Assembly (NCBI RefSeq): GCF_014356525.2 | Contig: NC_052505.1 | Span: 54,854,808 to 54,918,807, forward strand | Source of the DNA: Nilaparvata lugens | Taxonomy: Eukaryota; Arthropoda; Insecta; Hemiptera; Delphacidae | Reading direction: 5' to 3' | DNA: 64,000 nucleotides | Shown here: in pieces, positions 51,930 to 63,554 of the stretch | Numbering within the stretch: position 1 is the first letter of the stretch | Layout: each line of letters starts with the position of its first letter | The notes under the pieces: generated by a model | Told to the model about the DNA's origin: nothing | Seen by the model: the letters and a program-made list of their open reading frames with translations, nothing else | The model's database searches: none | Translations under genes and position numbers: made by a program

Positions 51930-52775
51930 ATGCTAGGTGCAGATCCGCACTCACCCGCCAGCAATGCAACAGCAATGCTACAGTATCTAACCTTCACAAT
52001 AAGTGTATCACAGACTGCTCACCTTACAAAGAGCTTTAATCAATTGCTTGAATTTGAGGCAATCACGAAATCTGATTATGCATCTTTGAGAACATTTCTA
52101 GAAGTACACAGCAATTGTGTTTCTGCTTTGAAAGCACAAAAGCTCCCTGACTTAACTGACTCCATTTTGCTATCCTTGTGTTTGAGACATTTAGACACAA
52201 GAACTCGCCTTGAATTTGAGAATGAGGCTATTGACAGTAACCGATCGTATGAAGATTTAATGAAATTTCTTACAGCCAAGTGCTGCATGTACGAGCTCAT
52301 ACAACCTTCCACTGCAATTCAAATAAACAGTAAGGTTGAAACTAAAGTTTCTCATTCATATGAAAATAAACCTAGGAGATTTTCATTAGTTGCAAATGAT
52401 CAGACTCAGTCTAAGATTACTAACCTGAATGTCAAGTCTAAACCACTGTGTATTGTATGAAAATCTATGGATCATAATATCTATGTAAGCAGAAAATTCT
52501 ATTATATGTCTGTTGATGAACGATACAAGTTTGTTCGAGAAAAAAACCTATGTCTAGCATTTTTTTCGTTTTCTCACAGAAGAGAGTTCTGCAAATCCAC
52601 AAATGTATGTAAAACTTGTTTCTCATCCAAGCAGCATACATTATTGCATAATGAAAAGAGGTATTCTAGCTCATCTGAGCCTACTAATGTGCGTTCTCAG
52701 AAGGATAGCTTAAAACGTTATCTGCTCAATCTAATGGAATTACTAAATTATATCCCAATTCGCCTGGAGCATTGA
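51930..52775 (+). pseudogene. BEL/Pao Gag remnant
   Basis: DUF1759-type Gag sequence with LRTFLEVHSNCVSALKAQ, then RTRLEFENEA.....SYEDLMKFL. A partly lost zinc-knuckle region follows (VCKTCFSSKQHTLLHNE), with a stop near 52458 and a frame end at 52775. The protease domain that should follow is deleted; the frame passes straight to the STVFGYIIIGK block of pol. Confidence 0.75.
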
Positions 52776-54850
52776 GCACAGTATTTGGGTATATTATCAT
52801 TGGCAAAGTGGATTCTAATGAACCTGTCTCAGGTGTCAATAAGGCTACAAGCTTGCTCACCTATGTTGAACCAATCAACCAGTTGATTGAAAAATTTTGG
52901 GAGACTGAAGAGGTTTCAGTAGAAGTTGAAAAGAATCCTTCTCATGCATATTGCGAAAATCTCTACACAGAAACCACCACTCGGTGGCTGTCTGGTCGCT
53001 ATGAAGTTGCATTGCCTTTCAAAACTAAAGATGTGTCATTGGGTGACAACCGCACCTCCTCAACTGAGAAATATACCTCACTAGAGAAAAGATTAGCATC
53101 AAATGAAAATGTTCATAAACAATATCATGATTTCATGAGACAGTACGTGGAATTGGAACACATGTCCAAAGCTTCACACTCATCTAATTATGTTTTCCCG
53201 CATCACTGTGTTCAGAAAGAAGACAGTTCAACAACCAAATTGAGAGTAGTCTTTAATGCATCAGCGCCTTGTAATAATGGAACTGTTCTGAACGAATCAC
53301 TTCATGTTGGGCCTAAATTACAGCATGATCTTACTCACATATTAATGAGTTTTAGAACTCACAAAGTAGCCATTACATCCGACATTAAAATGATGTACAT
53401 GCAATTCTCAATCAGAAAAGAAGATAGAAAATTTCAGCACATATTCTATCATAGTTCACCCCAAGAAGAGCTGATAGAATTTGAACTCAACACAGTCATG
53501 TATGGAATGACGTCAAGCAGCTTTCTAGATCAAAGAATACTTCTTCAATTAGCCCATGATTATGAAAATGAATTTCCATTAGCTGTCAATGCGATTTGTC
53601 AACACGCTTATGTTGATGATATTGTATCTGGCGCCTCTAGCCTATGTGAAGCGAAATTACTCATATCACAGCTGAATGAACTTATGTCTAGAGAAGAACT
53701 CCTATTGAGAAGATGGTCATCTAATATGCAAGAAGTAATTGAAGAATTTCCCGACGAGATGTTGGAAAACCCTCTCGTATTTTCTGATATGACTCAAAAA
53801 ATAAAAGTTCTTGGTTTTCGTTGGAAACCTGCATCAGATGCTTTCTCTTACACTGTTACACCATTCGCTGAACTGCCAACAAAATGATCCATACTATCAT
53901 ATACAGCTAAATTGTTCGACCCGCTTGGACTATTGTCTCCTGTAATATTCTCATTCAAATATTTTTTTAGATTACTCTGGCTATTCAACCTTGATTGGGA
54001 TGAGCCGCTTAATGAAGACTTGACTAGTCAGTGGAATCATATTTCTAATACAATGCTGACTCTCTCAAATGTTTGAATTCCTTGTCATATTGAAACTACA
54101 TATGTCAATATCTCATTGATAGGATTTGCCGACGCATCTGAAAAGGGTTACAGTGCTGTCTGCTATATTCATATTGCATCAAGTGATCAATTCATATCGT
54201 TGAATCTCATTATGTCAAAAACATGAGTCGCTCCTGTGAAAACACATACTATTCCTAGATTGGAATTATGTGGAGCTCTACTACTGTCAAAGTTGTATAA
54301 AGTTATTATACCTCTATTTGGAAAAAGTATCTCCAATGTAAGACTCTGCTCTGACGCAAAGTCGGTGTTGAACTGGCTAAAAACGCCAGCTTACAAGCTC
54401 AAGACTTATATAAGCAATTGAGTTACACAAATACTCGAATTAACCTCTCCAGAAAACTGGTTTCATGTACCTACAGAATCGAACCCAGCTGATTTAGCCT
54501 CAAGAAGGCTTGCTGCACAAGATATTGTTGAAAACTCACTCTGGTGGAACGGACCCCCATCTTACCATGTCCAATTCAAGGATTTGCCAATCTCAAGGGT
54601 CGACAAAATTGTCGATGAGTCTGAACTGAAGCCACCAGTGTCAATTCTCACTACTACTGTAGTAAATAAACCACACGCTCTTGAATGTTTCGAGAAATAC
54701 TTCAATATACACAAGGCAACACGTGTATTCGCCTATGTGTTGCGATTCATAGGAAATTGTAAGCTTGAAAGAGTAAGGAACACAATCTTCGCAGCCATAC
54801 AGCACTATGCGCACGCGCTGCTCGCGCTGCTCCACCTCCGCCATCTGTTG
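52772..54850 (+). pseudogene. BEL/Pao RT-RNase H remnant
   Basis: RT includes RVVFNASAPCNNGTVLNESL, ITSDIKMMYMQF, MYGMTSSSF and the active-site box HAYVDDIVSGA. Connection and RNase H blocks follow (IGFADASEKGYSA, TIPRLELCGALLL, WFHVPTESNPADLASR). In-frame stops occur at about 53885, 54075, 54225 and 54420. YVDD is intact, but the protein cannot be read through. Confidence 0.8.
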
Positions 54851-54879
54851 CCAAGTGTCATTCGGCTCTCTTGTGTATT

Positions 54880-55465
54880 GTGAGGTTGACACAGGCCTTC
54901 TATTTTGTGGAAACATTGAAGCTTCTCAGCAAAGAAGAAACTCCACCTCAAGAACTGCTCTCTATTTCGCCTTTCGTCGATTTTCCCGGTCTTCTCAGGG
55001 TGGGTGGATGCCTCCGCAACTCCAGCCTTCTGTATGATAGCCATCATCCACTGTTGTTGCCAAATTTATCCCATTTAAGCACTCTGATTTGTGATCAGAC
55101 TCACAGAGATAATCTTCACGTCGGACCTCGCACAACTCAGTCACTAGTGGCTCGCAAATATTGGATTATATCAGCATGCAACCAAGTAGTAAGAGTGGCA
55201 TTGATTCGCACCGCCTGCGGCCACCTCACGTGATCTGTAAACAAACTCATAGTGTTGCCAATAGCTTAATTTGGCACTCTCTCTCTGAGAGACATTTTTT
55301 GTAAATGGAGACTGAATATTATGTGTTCACCACTTATGTGTAAAACTCATCGTAATTAATTATGTGCATCGTCTCTTCATCAAGTTTGTGCAATACTTTG
55401 TGTGTTACCTCTCATGTGCTACAGTTTCAGAATTATTAAACTCATGCTTCGTTTGGTGGGCGGAA
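54880..55465 (+). pseudogene. BEL/Pao integrase N-terminus remnant and 3' leader
   Basis: LLRVGGCLRNSSLLYDSHHP and HVGPRTTQSLVARKYWII are the zinc-binding start of BEL integrase. The DDE core is absent. From about 55234 to the 3' LTR no coding sequence is recognised. Confidence 0.65.
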
Positions 55466-55717
55466 TGTAAAGAATACTCTAGAGATAAGAAAGACAGAAT
55501 TGTTCATGCAGTTCCCCTTCCCCTGCTTCACCCTCATTGCTGTTGGAGAAGAAGGCTTCTCCCTTCACAACCTCAGTCTTCAGCACTCGGCTGACCCATA
55601 AACATCTCTCATAAGTATAGCTGAAAAGCTCTTTTTTTTGTCACTTTCACACAGCTCATATCATACATGCTAACCAGTTCTAAATTCTCGGTCCTCCTAG
55701 CTCTCATAGAATTACCA
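55466..55717 (+). repeat. Old BEL/Pao 3' LTR (252 bp)
   Basis: TGTAAAGAATACTC ... TAGAATTACCA, partner of 51217-51467. Confidence 0.85.
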
Positions 55718-55986
55718 GTATGAATTAAGACCAAGAACCAGAGTTCACAATTAATTTAGAACATCATAATTATAATCTGATTGCTGTTAACAAGTACATC
55801 CCCATGAGGGAAGAAAGTATTTTCACTACAAACATAAGTTTTTGGACTATTATTTTGTATGTAATTTTTATTCTAATGTCAATTGAACTATTGTATCGTT
55901 ATCTAAGTAGAAAAGTTTCACCCAATGTAAACATTGTTAACAACCCTACCCCCAAAGTTCTTTTTTGGGATGGAGGAGTTATATAG
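55718..55986 (+). pseudogene. env: Env copy 2, C-terminal membrane anchor
   Basis: Continues the env frame after the GTATG duplication: a short ectodomain stretch, the transmembrane segment SFWTIILYVIFILMSI, and the tail YRYLSRKVSPNVNIVNN. It ends in the same WDGGVI/RDGGVI C-terminus as copy 1. A TAA near 55725 replaces a sense codon. Confidence 0.8.
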
Positions 55987-56160
55987 CTAATTACTTATAT
56001 AGTCAGCACTCCTCATTCCATTATTGTTGATGTAGCATGGTTGTAGTGGAAGGTAACATTCTATTTAGTAGACATTTCCAAGCTAGCGGACATAGCGGAC
56101 GGAGCTCTATTGCGAGATATAAAATTATTGTAATATGTGGTTAAGAAATAAATTAATTTT
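55987..56160 (+). repeat. Errantivirus-like 3' region / LTR fragment (copy 2)
   Basis: Matches 855-1036 in inverse orientation; followed by AT-rich sequence and an (AT)n tract at 56192-56222. Confidence 0.55.
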
Positions 56161-56185
56161 ATTTAAAGACTATTTGATTAATTAC

Positions 56186-56191
<6 letters not shown>

Positions 56192-56222
<31 letters not shown>
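56192..56222. repeat. (AT)n microsatellite
   Basis: About 30 bp of alternating AT. Confidence 0.85.
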
Positions 56223-56227
<5 letters not shown>

Positions 56228-56369
56228 CAGATGAGCATGTGGTAGTAGTCTGCCAGTCATTATTTTTTACACTTGTCAGTGAGGACAAAATGATAAAAAT
56301 CATCAATAGTTTTAGGGCTTGTAGTGCACCATGACTCGATAATTTAAAACTAGATTTTTTCAAACAGAA

Positions 56370-57604
56370 TTTTTGAGGAAGGTGTTTTTTCACAGTATCT
56401 TGAGGAAGCTGTCATTTGTCCAATCTTCAAAACATGATATAAGAGGGATAAGAATCGCTATCACAACCCATATCATTATTCAGTACATTATCAAACATTT
56501 TTCAAAAGTGTATGAAACAAGACTGATCAGCTTTCTTGAAAAAATTATCTTCTATTGCTAAACCAATATGGTTTTAGATCTAGTCGCAGTACAAATGATG
56601 CTATCCACTATGTGATCACTCAGATTACCGATGAAATAAACACTGAAGAGAAACCATTAGTAGTATTCTGAGATCTGAAGAAGGCTTCTGATACGGTGTC
56701 ACATGACATTCTTCTTTGAAGGCTTGATAACTATGGAATAAGAGGAGTCGCATGGAATCTTTTCAAGAGCTACCTATCAAACCGAACACAATGTGTCAGA
56801 GTCAATGTATGTATAAGAAACAAGCTGACTGTGAAGTTTGGAGTGCCACAAGGAACAGTACTAGGACCAATTCTTTTTCTTCTCTACATAAATCCATCAT
56901 GCAAGATGAAAATTAATGGATCAATCATCAACTTTGCAGATGATACTGTTCTACTGTTCTCTGAACTGACCTGGGAGATGACCTGGAGAGAAGCTTAGAC
57001 TGGACTTCAGAGGGTGTCTCACTGGTTGAGTGAAAATCTGCTGATATCGAACCAAGAGAAAACCTTCTTTCTGACCTTTTCGGTGACTTAACATGGACAG
57101 CCAACAGGAGATGAGATAGTATTCAAGAATCAACGGAATAACACTTCATACACAGTTCACAGGAAACAGTCACAGGAATACCTGGGAGTTACAATGGACT
57201 CTTTTCTGCTCTGGGATCATCATCTCAATGAATTATGCGGGAGACTGAGGAATACCATCTACAGATTCAGAATTCTGAGGACACTAGTCGACAAGAGATG
57301 TTTAAGAGTTATCTACTTCTCTCTAGCACAGTCCGTCATGCTGTATGGGATTGTGGGATGGGCAGGTGCGAGCTTCTTGCACATCGGGCAAGAGCACCTT
57401 GCAAGGAAGGCACTATACCAGAGACATTCCAATCATATAGCACCAAAATTATATAATCTACTTCCTGCAATTTTTGAACAGATTAATCATTCTAGAAAGT
57501 TCAAAACAATAGTACACAATTGGTTGATGAGCAAAGGAAGACAAAACATAGAAAACATTATTTCAAACAACTTACCACCTAATGACTTACTAAACACTAA
57601 CTAA
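56370..57604 (+). pseudogene. LINE reverse transcriptase remnant (Jockey/CR1-like)
   Basis: RT blocks in order but in changing frames: YETRLISFLEK, then NQYGFRSSRSTNDAIHY and DLKKASDTVSHDILL. These are followed by GVPQGTVLGPILFLLY, NFADDTVLLF with the ADD box, and QEYLGVTMDSFLLWDHHLNEL. The longest clean part is 57194-57604, ending in a Ser/Asn-rich tail. Many stops and indels are present, and the endonuclease domain is absent, so it is 5'-truncated. It is distinct from the LINE at 17.4-21 kb. It starts just after the errantivirus 3' region and an AT tract. Confidence 0.8.
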
Positions 57605-57679
57605 TTAATGATATGCACAAAAAAACTAACAAAATCCAGTAGTTTTAGTTTTTTTTGGGGATAAACATTCAATTAATCA

Positions 57680-57682
<3 letters not shown>

Positions 57683-57742
<60 letters not shown>
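57683..57742. repeat. (AT)n microsatellite
   Basis: About 60 bp of alternating AT at the junction of the LINE tail and the Penelope-like sequence. Confidence 0.9.
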
Positions 57743-57743
<1 letters not shown>

Positions 57744-58995
57744 CAGAAGACACCCCACTCCACAAATCCAGAAGAAAGTCTTCAAATTTATGATGCAATA
57801 CGGTCCATCTGAAGGCCTCTTGGACTCAAACATCAACATCCTTTCGCCAGACACTCCCAACATACCACACTCCTATCCTCTTCCAAAAATTTATAAAGAA
57901 GGCAATCCTGGTCGTCCCATTGTTTCAAGCATAAATACTCCAACTGAACGAATTTCTGCCCTTGTTGATTTCAACCTCCAACCCATTGTTGCCTCCTTAC
58001 ACTCTCATATCAGAGACTCCTTCCACTTCATAGATATCCTAAGAAACACAACCCTTCCAACTGACCAACAACTACTTCTTGTTACCATTGATGTAGCCTC
58101 CCTCTACACTTCCATCCCCTATTCTGGAGGCTTGGAATCCCTTGAGCATTTCCTTTTCTCACGACCCAAACCCTCCACTCCTTAAACCACCTTCCTAGTA
58201 AACCTTGCCAAACTGGTGATCACAAGCAATGCCCTCAGGTTCGAAGATAAATATTATCTTCAAATCCAGGGTTCAGCCATTGACACCAGGATGGCACCAT
58301 CCTATGCAAACCCATCCATGGGCCTCCTTGAACAGGATTTCCTTCCCAAACAAACCTTATCCCCGTTTCATTGACGACATATTCCTCATATGGCCTCATG
58401 GACATGATACCCTCTCCCACTTCCTCAATCAACTCAAATTCAACTACTCTGTCTCCTCTACCTGGAATATTTCTGAATCCTCCATCAACTTCATAGATGA
58501 CAATGTAATCCTTTCCAACTCCAATACCTTATCCACCAATACTTTCAAGAAATCCACCCACACTCAACAGTTCCTACACTTTGAGAGTTGCCATCCCTAC
58601 CACATCAAAAGATCCTTTCCACCTTCCCTCTCATTCCAAGGCCAAAAAATTTGCAGTGACCCCCACCATCTTGACCAGTACCCCGAAAAACTCTACCAAC
58701 TCCTCCTGGAATGTGACTATCCTGAGAGGTTGTTACAGAAACAAATCTCCTCAAAAACTGGCACTAATCCAACTACAAAGAAATCCCAAATCCACAAACT
58801 CCAAAGCTCTGTAACACCTACTTCCCTGAAATTGAAAACCTCAAACCTGTCTTTGGAGACCTGTTCCATGTTGTCTCCTCCAATCCTCCTACCAAATACC
58901 TTTCCCAGCAACCACCTACCCTAATTTATAAGCAACCTCCCACCTCAAGAGAATTTACAGTAAAAACAAATCACTCACCTCTGATGAAATCCCAA
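57743..58995 (+). pseudogene. Penelope-like element reverse transcriptase, broken
   Basis: Typical Penelope RT blocks: PLPKIYKEGNPGRPIVSSIN, PTERISALVDFNLQPIV, LLVTIDVASLYTSIP, a broken TRMAPSYAN region near 58280-58320, and PRFIDDIFLIWPHG with the catalytic DD. A C-terminal part follows with HPYHIKRSFPPSLSFQ and the linker YKQPPTSREF. Frame changes occur near 58180 and 58370. The GIY-YIG endonuclease that normally follows is absent; sequence similarity ends near 58995. The Pro/Ser-rich codon use differs from the AT-rich neighbours. Confidence 0.8.
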
Positions 58996-59157
58996 CTCAG
59001 TAGATGTTATTTGCCGTATTTGGGACGTTTTTTTACAACTTTTCCCCCCTCCCCCAACACCGCACCCGTCCTATGTACCCCCCACCACCCCACTCATTCC
59101 GCACCACCCCTGACCCTCCCAGGCTACTTAGAAGGAAAAGAACTTCTCCCTCTCTCT

Positions 59158-59325
59158 CTCTAGAAGAAGGAGAAGAAGAAGAAGAAGAAGAAGAAGGAGA
59201 GGAGGAAGAAGAAGAAGAAGAGAAGAAGAAGAAGAAGAAGAAGAAGAAGAAGAAGAAGAAGAAGAAGGAGAGGTGGAAGAAGAAGGAGAGGAGGAAGAAG
59301 AAGAAGAAGAAGAAGAAGAAGGAGA
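59158..59325 (+). repeat. (GAA)n polypurine tract
   Basis: About 165 bp of GAA/GGA triplets. ORFs of Glu/Lys or Ser/Phe repeats over it are artefacts. Confidence 0.95.
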
Positions 59326-59384
59326 TAACGATGATGCTCTCTCTCTCACACCCTCTCACACCCTCTCACTCTATAAATATTTAT

Positions 59385-59725
59385 ATCAATTAAAACTTTT
59401 ACAAAATTTCCATTAATAAATAAATCCTTAGTTTATTTGATTAAATTAACGTTTTGGTGGAGAGTTAGTGGGGAGGATATTTTTAATACTCTTTCCAAAG
59501 AATGGATATTGATATGTCCAAAGCCTCGCCAATTCATGTAGATGCATAACAATATTATTATCTATGGTAATTATATTACAAATTACTTTTTCATATCATA
59601 TACAGTTGAATAATTATTCTCTTAGTCTATATTAGGTAAATTCATCTATAATTTTGCTGTAGTATAAGCTATTGTGTATAAGCCAGTATATATTGTAATC
59701 TACATAAATAAAGTACTCAATCAAT
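59385..59725 (+). mobile_element. 5'-truncated LINE 3' end
   Basis: The inverse of 17392-17735, the 3' untranslated region of the CR1/Jockey-type LINE. It includes ACATAAATAAAGTACTCAAT followed by an (ATCA)n tail. It contains no coding sequence; 5' truncation is typical for LINE insertions. Confidence 0.85.
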
Positions 59726-59732
59726 CAATCTC

Positions 59733-59790
<58 letters not shown>
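59726..59790 (+). repeat. (CT)n microsatellite
   Basis: About 60 bp of CT dinucleotides directly after the LINE tail. Confidence 0.95.
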
Positions 59791-59793
<3 letters not shown>

Positions 59794-59799
59794 GTTATG

Positions 59800-60023
59800 C
59801 CCTATATAGTCATGCCAAATTATATTCAGTCATGCCCAATCACATTTAGTCACGATCTATTAGATGATGATTTATAGCAGAGAGAGATATGTGTGAGAGA
59901 GAGGCAATCTACTGTCAGATTTAGGTGAAACAAACTTCTGCTAGATTTAAGTGAAACGAACTTCTTACTGTCATAAATTCTAGATGTACTTGACAACTAG
60001 GATGAGATTTTAGCATTCTTTCA
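59800..60023. other. Repeat-like flank of the second fibre-like copy
   Basis: Contains CATGCC.AT/AGTCATGCC repeats (59805-59860) and two copies of AGATTTAAGTGAAACGAACT-like sequence (59916-59965). These resemble words at 23680-23836. No gene. Confidence 0.4.
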
Positions 60024-60250
60024 AGAATACACGTCCTGCAGTAACATTCAAATCCCATCTTTTGCTTTTAAAACTCTTTATGTTGTGTGTATTCAGCACA
60101 GTTGAATATTCTTTTGGAAGAATAATAGTGAATTCAAAGTTGTCTTCTGAATCTATATTGATATAAATTGAATCATACTCACTAAATCTTACATTCTTAA
60201 CATATAACCAATCAAACTGAAAAACATTATGTAATGCTTTAATGGGATAT
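60024..60250 (-). CDS. Open reading frame without recognised family
   Basis: An open stretch of about 75 codons without an ATG at its start, bounded by stops, with a balanced coding-like composition. Example blocks are HNVFQFDWLYVKNVRF and FEFTIILPKEYSTVL. It looks strand-rich. It lies ~450 bp downstream of the fibre-like remnant on the same strand and may be part of the same old element or an exon. No function can be named. Confidence 0.25.
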
Positions 60251-60699
60251 TATCCCCAATGAAAGATCATTGAAAATTGACATATCAAAGTGTGTCATTT
60301 CTTGTTGCAGTTTTCACTCACCTCACAGCACAATGTAGCAACGTTTATAGATAAGGATATATTAATTACAATCATATACAAGCTTTCTGTGAGACAACCT
60401 TGGACATAATCATTACGCACCAATTCTCCACTTGGTCGAACATTAACATGTTTCAAAATTTCAGTTCAGAGACCTTACAAGGACGAATGCGGTTCCGGCC
60501 TGATTCAATACTCGATCATTAGCACGTTTGCAATTTTACTTCACAGAGCTTACAAGGACGAATGCATCTCTGCTCTGATTCATCTCAAATTCGACCATTA
60601 GCATGTTTCGTGCATAATCTTGTTTCACCTTGGAAAAAATGGTTGTGAAGTAGAGAACACTCTCTCACGTTGAAATAGAATGTAGCTATCTATTTCTCA

Positions 60700-61260
60700 T
60701 GCAATTTCTCCCAAGCTATTTGCATAGTTAAATCGGTTGAAGTTTGATGTGATTCTAACTTGAGGGTTTTAGAACATTCCTTTAGATACTCGAACCCATT
60801 TTATCGGTAATTAAATCCCCTACTTGATCTTCTGTCAAATTATGCTGTTTTGCCTCAATCCAATTCATATGAAAACTTACCTTCGTGTAGTTCCGAACTA
60901 TTTGGTAGGCTATTCTATGTATAAATAAAGTGAGATAATCAGTGAATGCAGGTGAACATTGTAATCTTGTCACTTCATCATTCTCAGTATTTTTAATTGA
61001 AGATGCTATTTCCTCACGAATTGATTTGACTGTAGCTTGTAATTCATCTTTCTTGATAAATGCTTGCATTTCACTACTCAGATCATTTTTCAATACATAA
61101 TTTTCGCTGAATGTAGATAGCAATGTATTTAAATCGTTTTTTGAAACAAATTGTTCATTCCCCTCCATAAGATTCGTCTTTATCGTATTTGTCATTGCGG
61201 ATAATCGATCTTCAAACTCTTAGATACCTATTTCCTATTTTGTGATGTCTATCTTTATAA
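60700..61260 (-). pseudogene. Second fibre-like gene, remnant
   Basis: The open part 60782-61195 aligns with the C-terminal third of the protein at 45549-46550. Shared blocks are FIHRIAYQIV...SFHMNWIEAKQHNLT and EEIASSIKN/EEIAEAIEN-type helices. Upstream, across a TAA near 61217, EFEDRLSAM matches EFEKRLSEM of the first copy. Downstream, another frame stays open to about 60700 (LKECSKTLKLESHQ). It continues past the point where copy 1 has its TAA. No capsid, polymerase or ATPase gene is seen nearby, so it is an isolated fragment of a second element. Confidence 0.6.
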
Positions 61261-62714
61261 CAGATCTTTTGTATTTATTCTTTTGTAGGGATAATGGTGA
61301 TATGTATCATGGTTGAATCTAAAAAGCGTTTTATAGTTCTCAACTACTGGTTGTGATCGTATCTGGTATAGTTTCCTCTTCCTCATACGAATTTGTTGAG
61401 CCATTTTACTATGAGTAAAAGGTGATAAGCTGCTCTAGACTAGACTCACCTTTTTTGAAGTGTTTGCTTCGAAAGTTGAGCAAATGCTCTAGTTTATTCA
61501 TACAATTTTGAGCAAACGCTTTTACTTTTGAGCAAATCAAATTTTTATATTCTCTTCAACTACATAATAATTCTCTTTCCTTCACGAATTGATAACTTTG
61601 GAATCTTTCTAAACTTCGAGTGAAATATTAATGGGTGGTGCTACTTCCTAAATTCATGAACCTCAAATTTAATTCTACACCAATCTTTTGTAATTCTGTA
61701 CTTTGTGACAATAATGGTTTCTTCTCGATTTTCATATTTCTTTTAAGGAATATATTGTTATTTTCTTGACTCTCTCAAATTTCGAATTTTCTTAACCTGA
61801 TTTCTTCCATGATATTCAGCTGCTGACATGATCCGCCGACTCTGGGGTTCATTGCATTCTTTCTCTTGTTTACAAGTAGTTTATTATTAAACTGGTTGTG
61901 ACAAATGGTAGCTGGATCGTGGTTACAATTACAAATGATAGCACAATGAAATGTGGTTTGATTTCAGTATCTTAGTAGTATCATTGATTGAAGTTTGGTT
62001 TTGTTTGTACAAAATATTACAAATAGTGAACTGTTGCATAGCCTACTAGTTAAGCTCTGTTTAATCTAAGTAGGTATTGTAGGTTAGTATTTTCGTTATA
62101 TTGGTTTCACTATGGATTCTAGTAACATGTCGAAAATCATTCAAACAATTTTACATGACATTGATGTGTAAAGTTTGTCATTTGTAAGATAAATCCTGAT
62201 TATTTGATTAGGAAGATTTAATTTTTGAACTCCATTCAATTGGAGATAATGATGATTTAGCAAGTTTGGAAGTAGTTGATTTCAGGGCAAAATATTATAA
62301 CTTGATAATTAATAGGCATTCTTCTAAGTTATGAAAAGTTGATCAAGAATGTAGAAATATTTTTGATCAATATAAATAGGTAATATCATTTAGGCTACTA
62401 GTATAATTAATAAAAATGAAATTAATTTAATTTGAATCAAGGTCATGTTGCACAGAGTTTTGAATGGATGATGAGCTCAAGCTACTGTTAAAATTTTTAT
62501 TATCTCTAACATAACTAGGTAGGGCACTGTTAAAAGTTCAATTTTCATTCTATATTCAATTCTACAGTATGGTATCTCATAGGGTATGAATCATTGGTAT
62601 CTTGAATTCAGTTGAAAAATTTGATAGTGTGGTGTGGTGATATTTCATTTTGTAATGTCTTTTTCTTCAAATTGTGTTAGTTTGTATCAAATTAGTACAG
62701 TCCTGCTTATCTCT
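61261..62714. other. AT-rich stretch without recognised gene
   Basis: About 1.45 kb with no convincing coding frame. TTGAGCAAATGCTC and TTGAGCAAACGC words recur at 61477-61525. Confidence 0.4.
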
Positions 62715-63261
62715 TACTTTCCAATCATTTGTTAATCAATGATTGAAGATGACTTATGAATCATTTAGAATTAATGAAGTAAAGTACTTGAAAGTACTTC
62801 CCAATCATTTTATAATTGATGATTGAAACTGATTTATGAATCACTTAGAATGATTGAAGTAAAGTACTTGAAAGTACTTTCCAATCATTCCATAATCGAT
62901 GATTGAAAATGATTTATGAATCATTTAGAATGATTGAAGTAGTACTTTCCAATCATTTGTTGATCAATGATTCAAACTAATTTATGACTCATTTAGGATG
63001 ATTGAAGAAAAGTACTTGAAAGCAATTTCCAATCATTCTATAATCGACGATTGAAAATGATTCATGAATCATTTAGAATGATTAAAGTGAAGTGCTTGGA
63101 GTACTTTCCCTTTAATTGAGAATCGATAAATCAAAATGATTCACAAACTGTTCAGAATGAATGGGGTGGAGTGGAGTGATTTAGAGTACTTTCCAATGAT
63201 TTATAAATAAATGAATGGAAATGATTTAATAAGAATCATTTAGAATGATTGAAGTAAAGTA
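62715..63261. repeat. Minisatellite of about seven ~80-bp units
   Basis: Units run TTCCAATCATT...ATGATTGAAAATGATTTATG then AATCATTTAGAATGATTGAA and GTAAAGTACTTGAAAGTACT. Each unit contains inverted words AATCATT/AATGATT and AGTACTT/AAGTACT, so each can fold. Units diverge and one is shortened. Confidence 0.9.
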
Positions 63262-63298
63262 TAACATGGAATCCTTCCCATTGGAACATGATCGAGAG

Positions 63299-63307
63299 AT
63301 ATATATA

Positions 63308-63397
<90 letters not shown>
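63299..63397. repeat. (AT)n(AG)n compound microsatellite
   Basis: About 75 bp of AT repeat followed by about 25 bp of AG repeat. Confidence 0.95.
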
Positions 63398-63554
63398 CTT
63401 TTAATACAGTAAATCTGCTTCAAACCTTACAGGAACTTGCTTTTCGGGACCAAGTTTCGCGTATTTAACATTTTTTAACATTTTAATCATTACATTAATC
63501 AACACTTAAAATTATATCAATTGTGAGTCAGAACAGACAAATATTCCTAGTCCT

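Larger units (their letters stand above)
51217..55717 (+). mobile_element. Degenerate BEL/Pao retrotransposon inside env copy 2
   Basis: 4.5 kb with ~251-bp LTRs and a GTATG target duplication. It is much shorter than the intact BEL element because protease and the integrase core are deleted. LTR divergence and many stops show it is far older than the insertion at 34749. It is a different family, with only the leader motif clearly shared. Confidence 0.85.

Noticed and set aside
57655..57750. Tyr-Ile repeat peptide start at the head of the Penelope-like frame
   Set aside because: It is the AT microsatellite read in frame; the Penelope sequence begins after it.
62715..63261. Regularly spaced repeats resembling a CRISPR array
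   Set aside because: Units are contiguous diverged tandem repeats without constant repeat/unique spacer alternation, and the DNA is eukaryotic.
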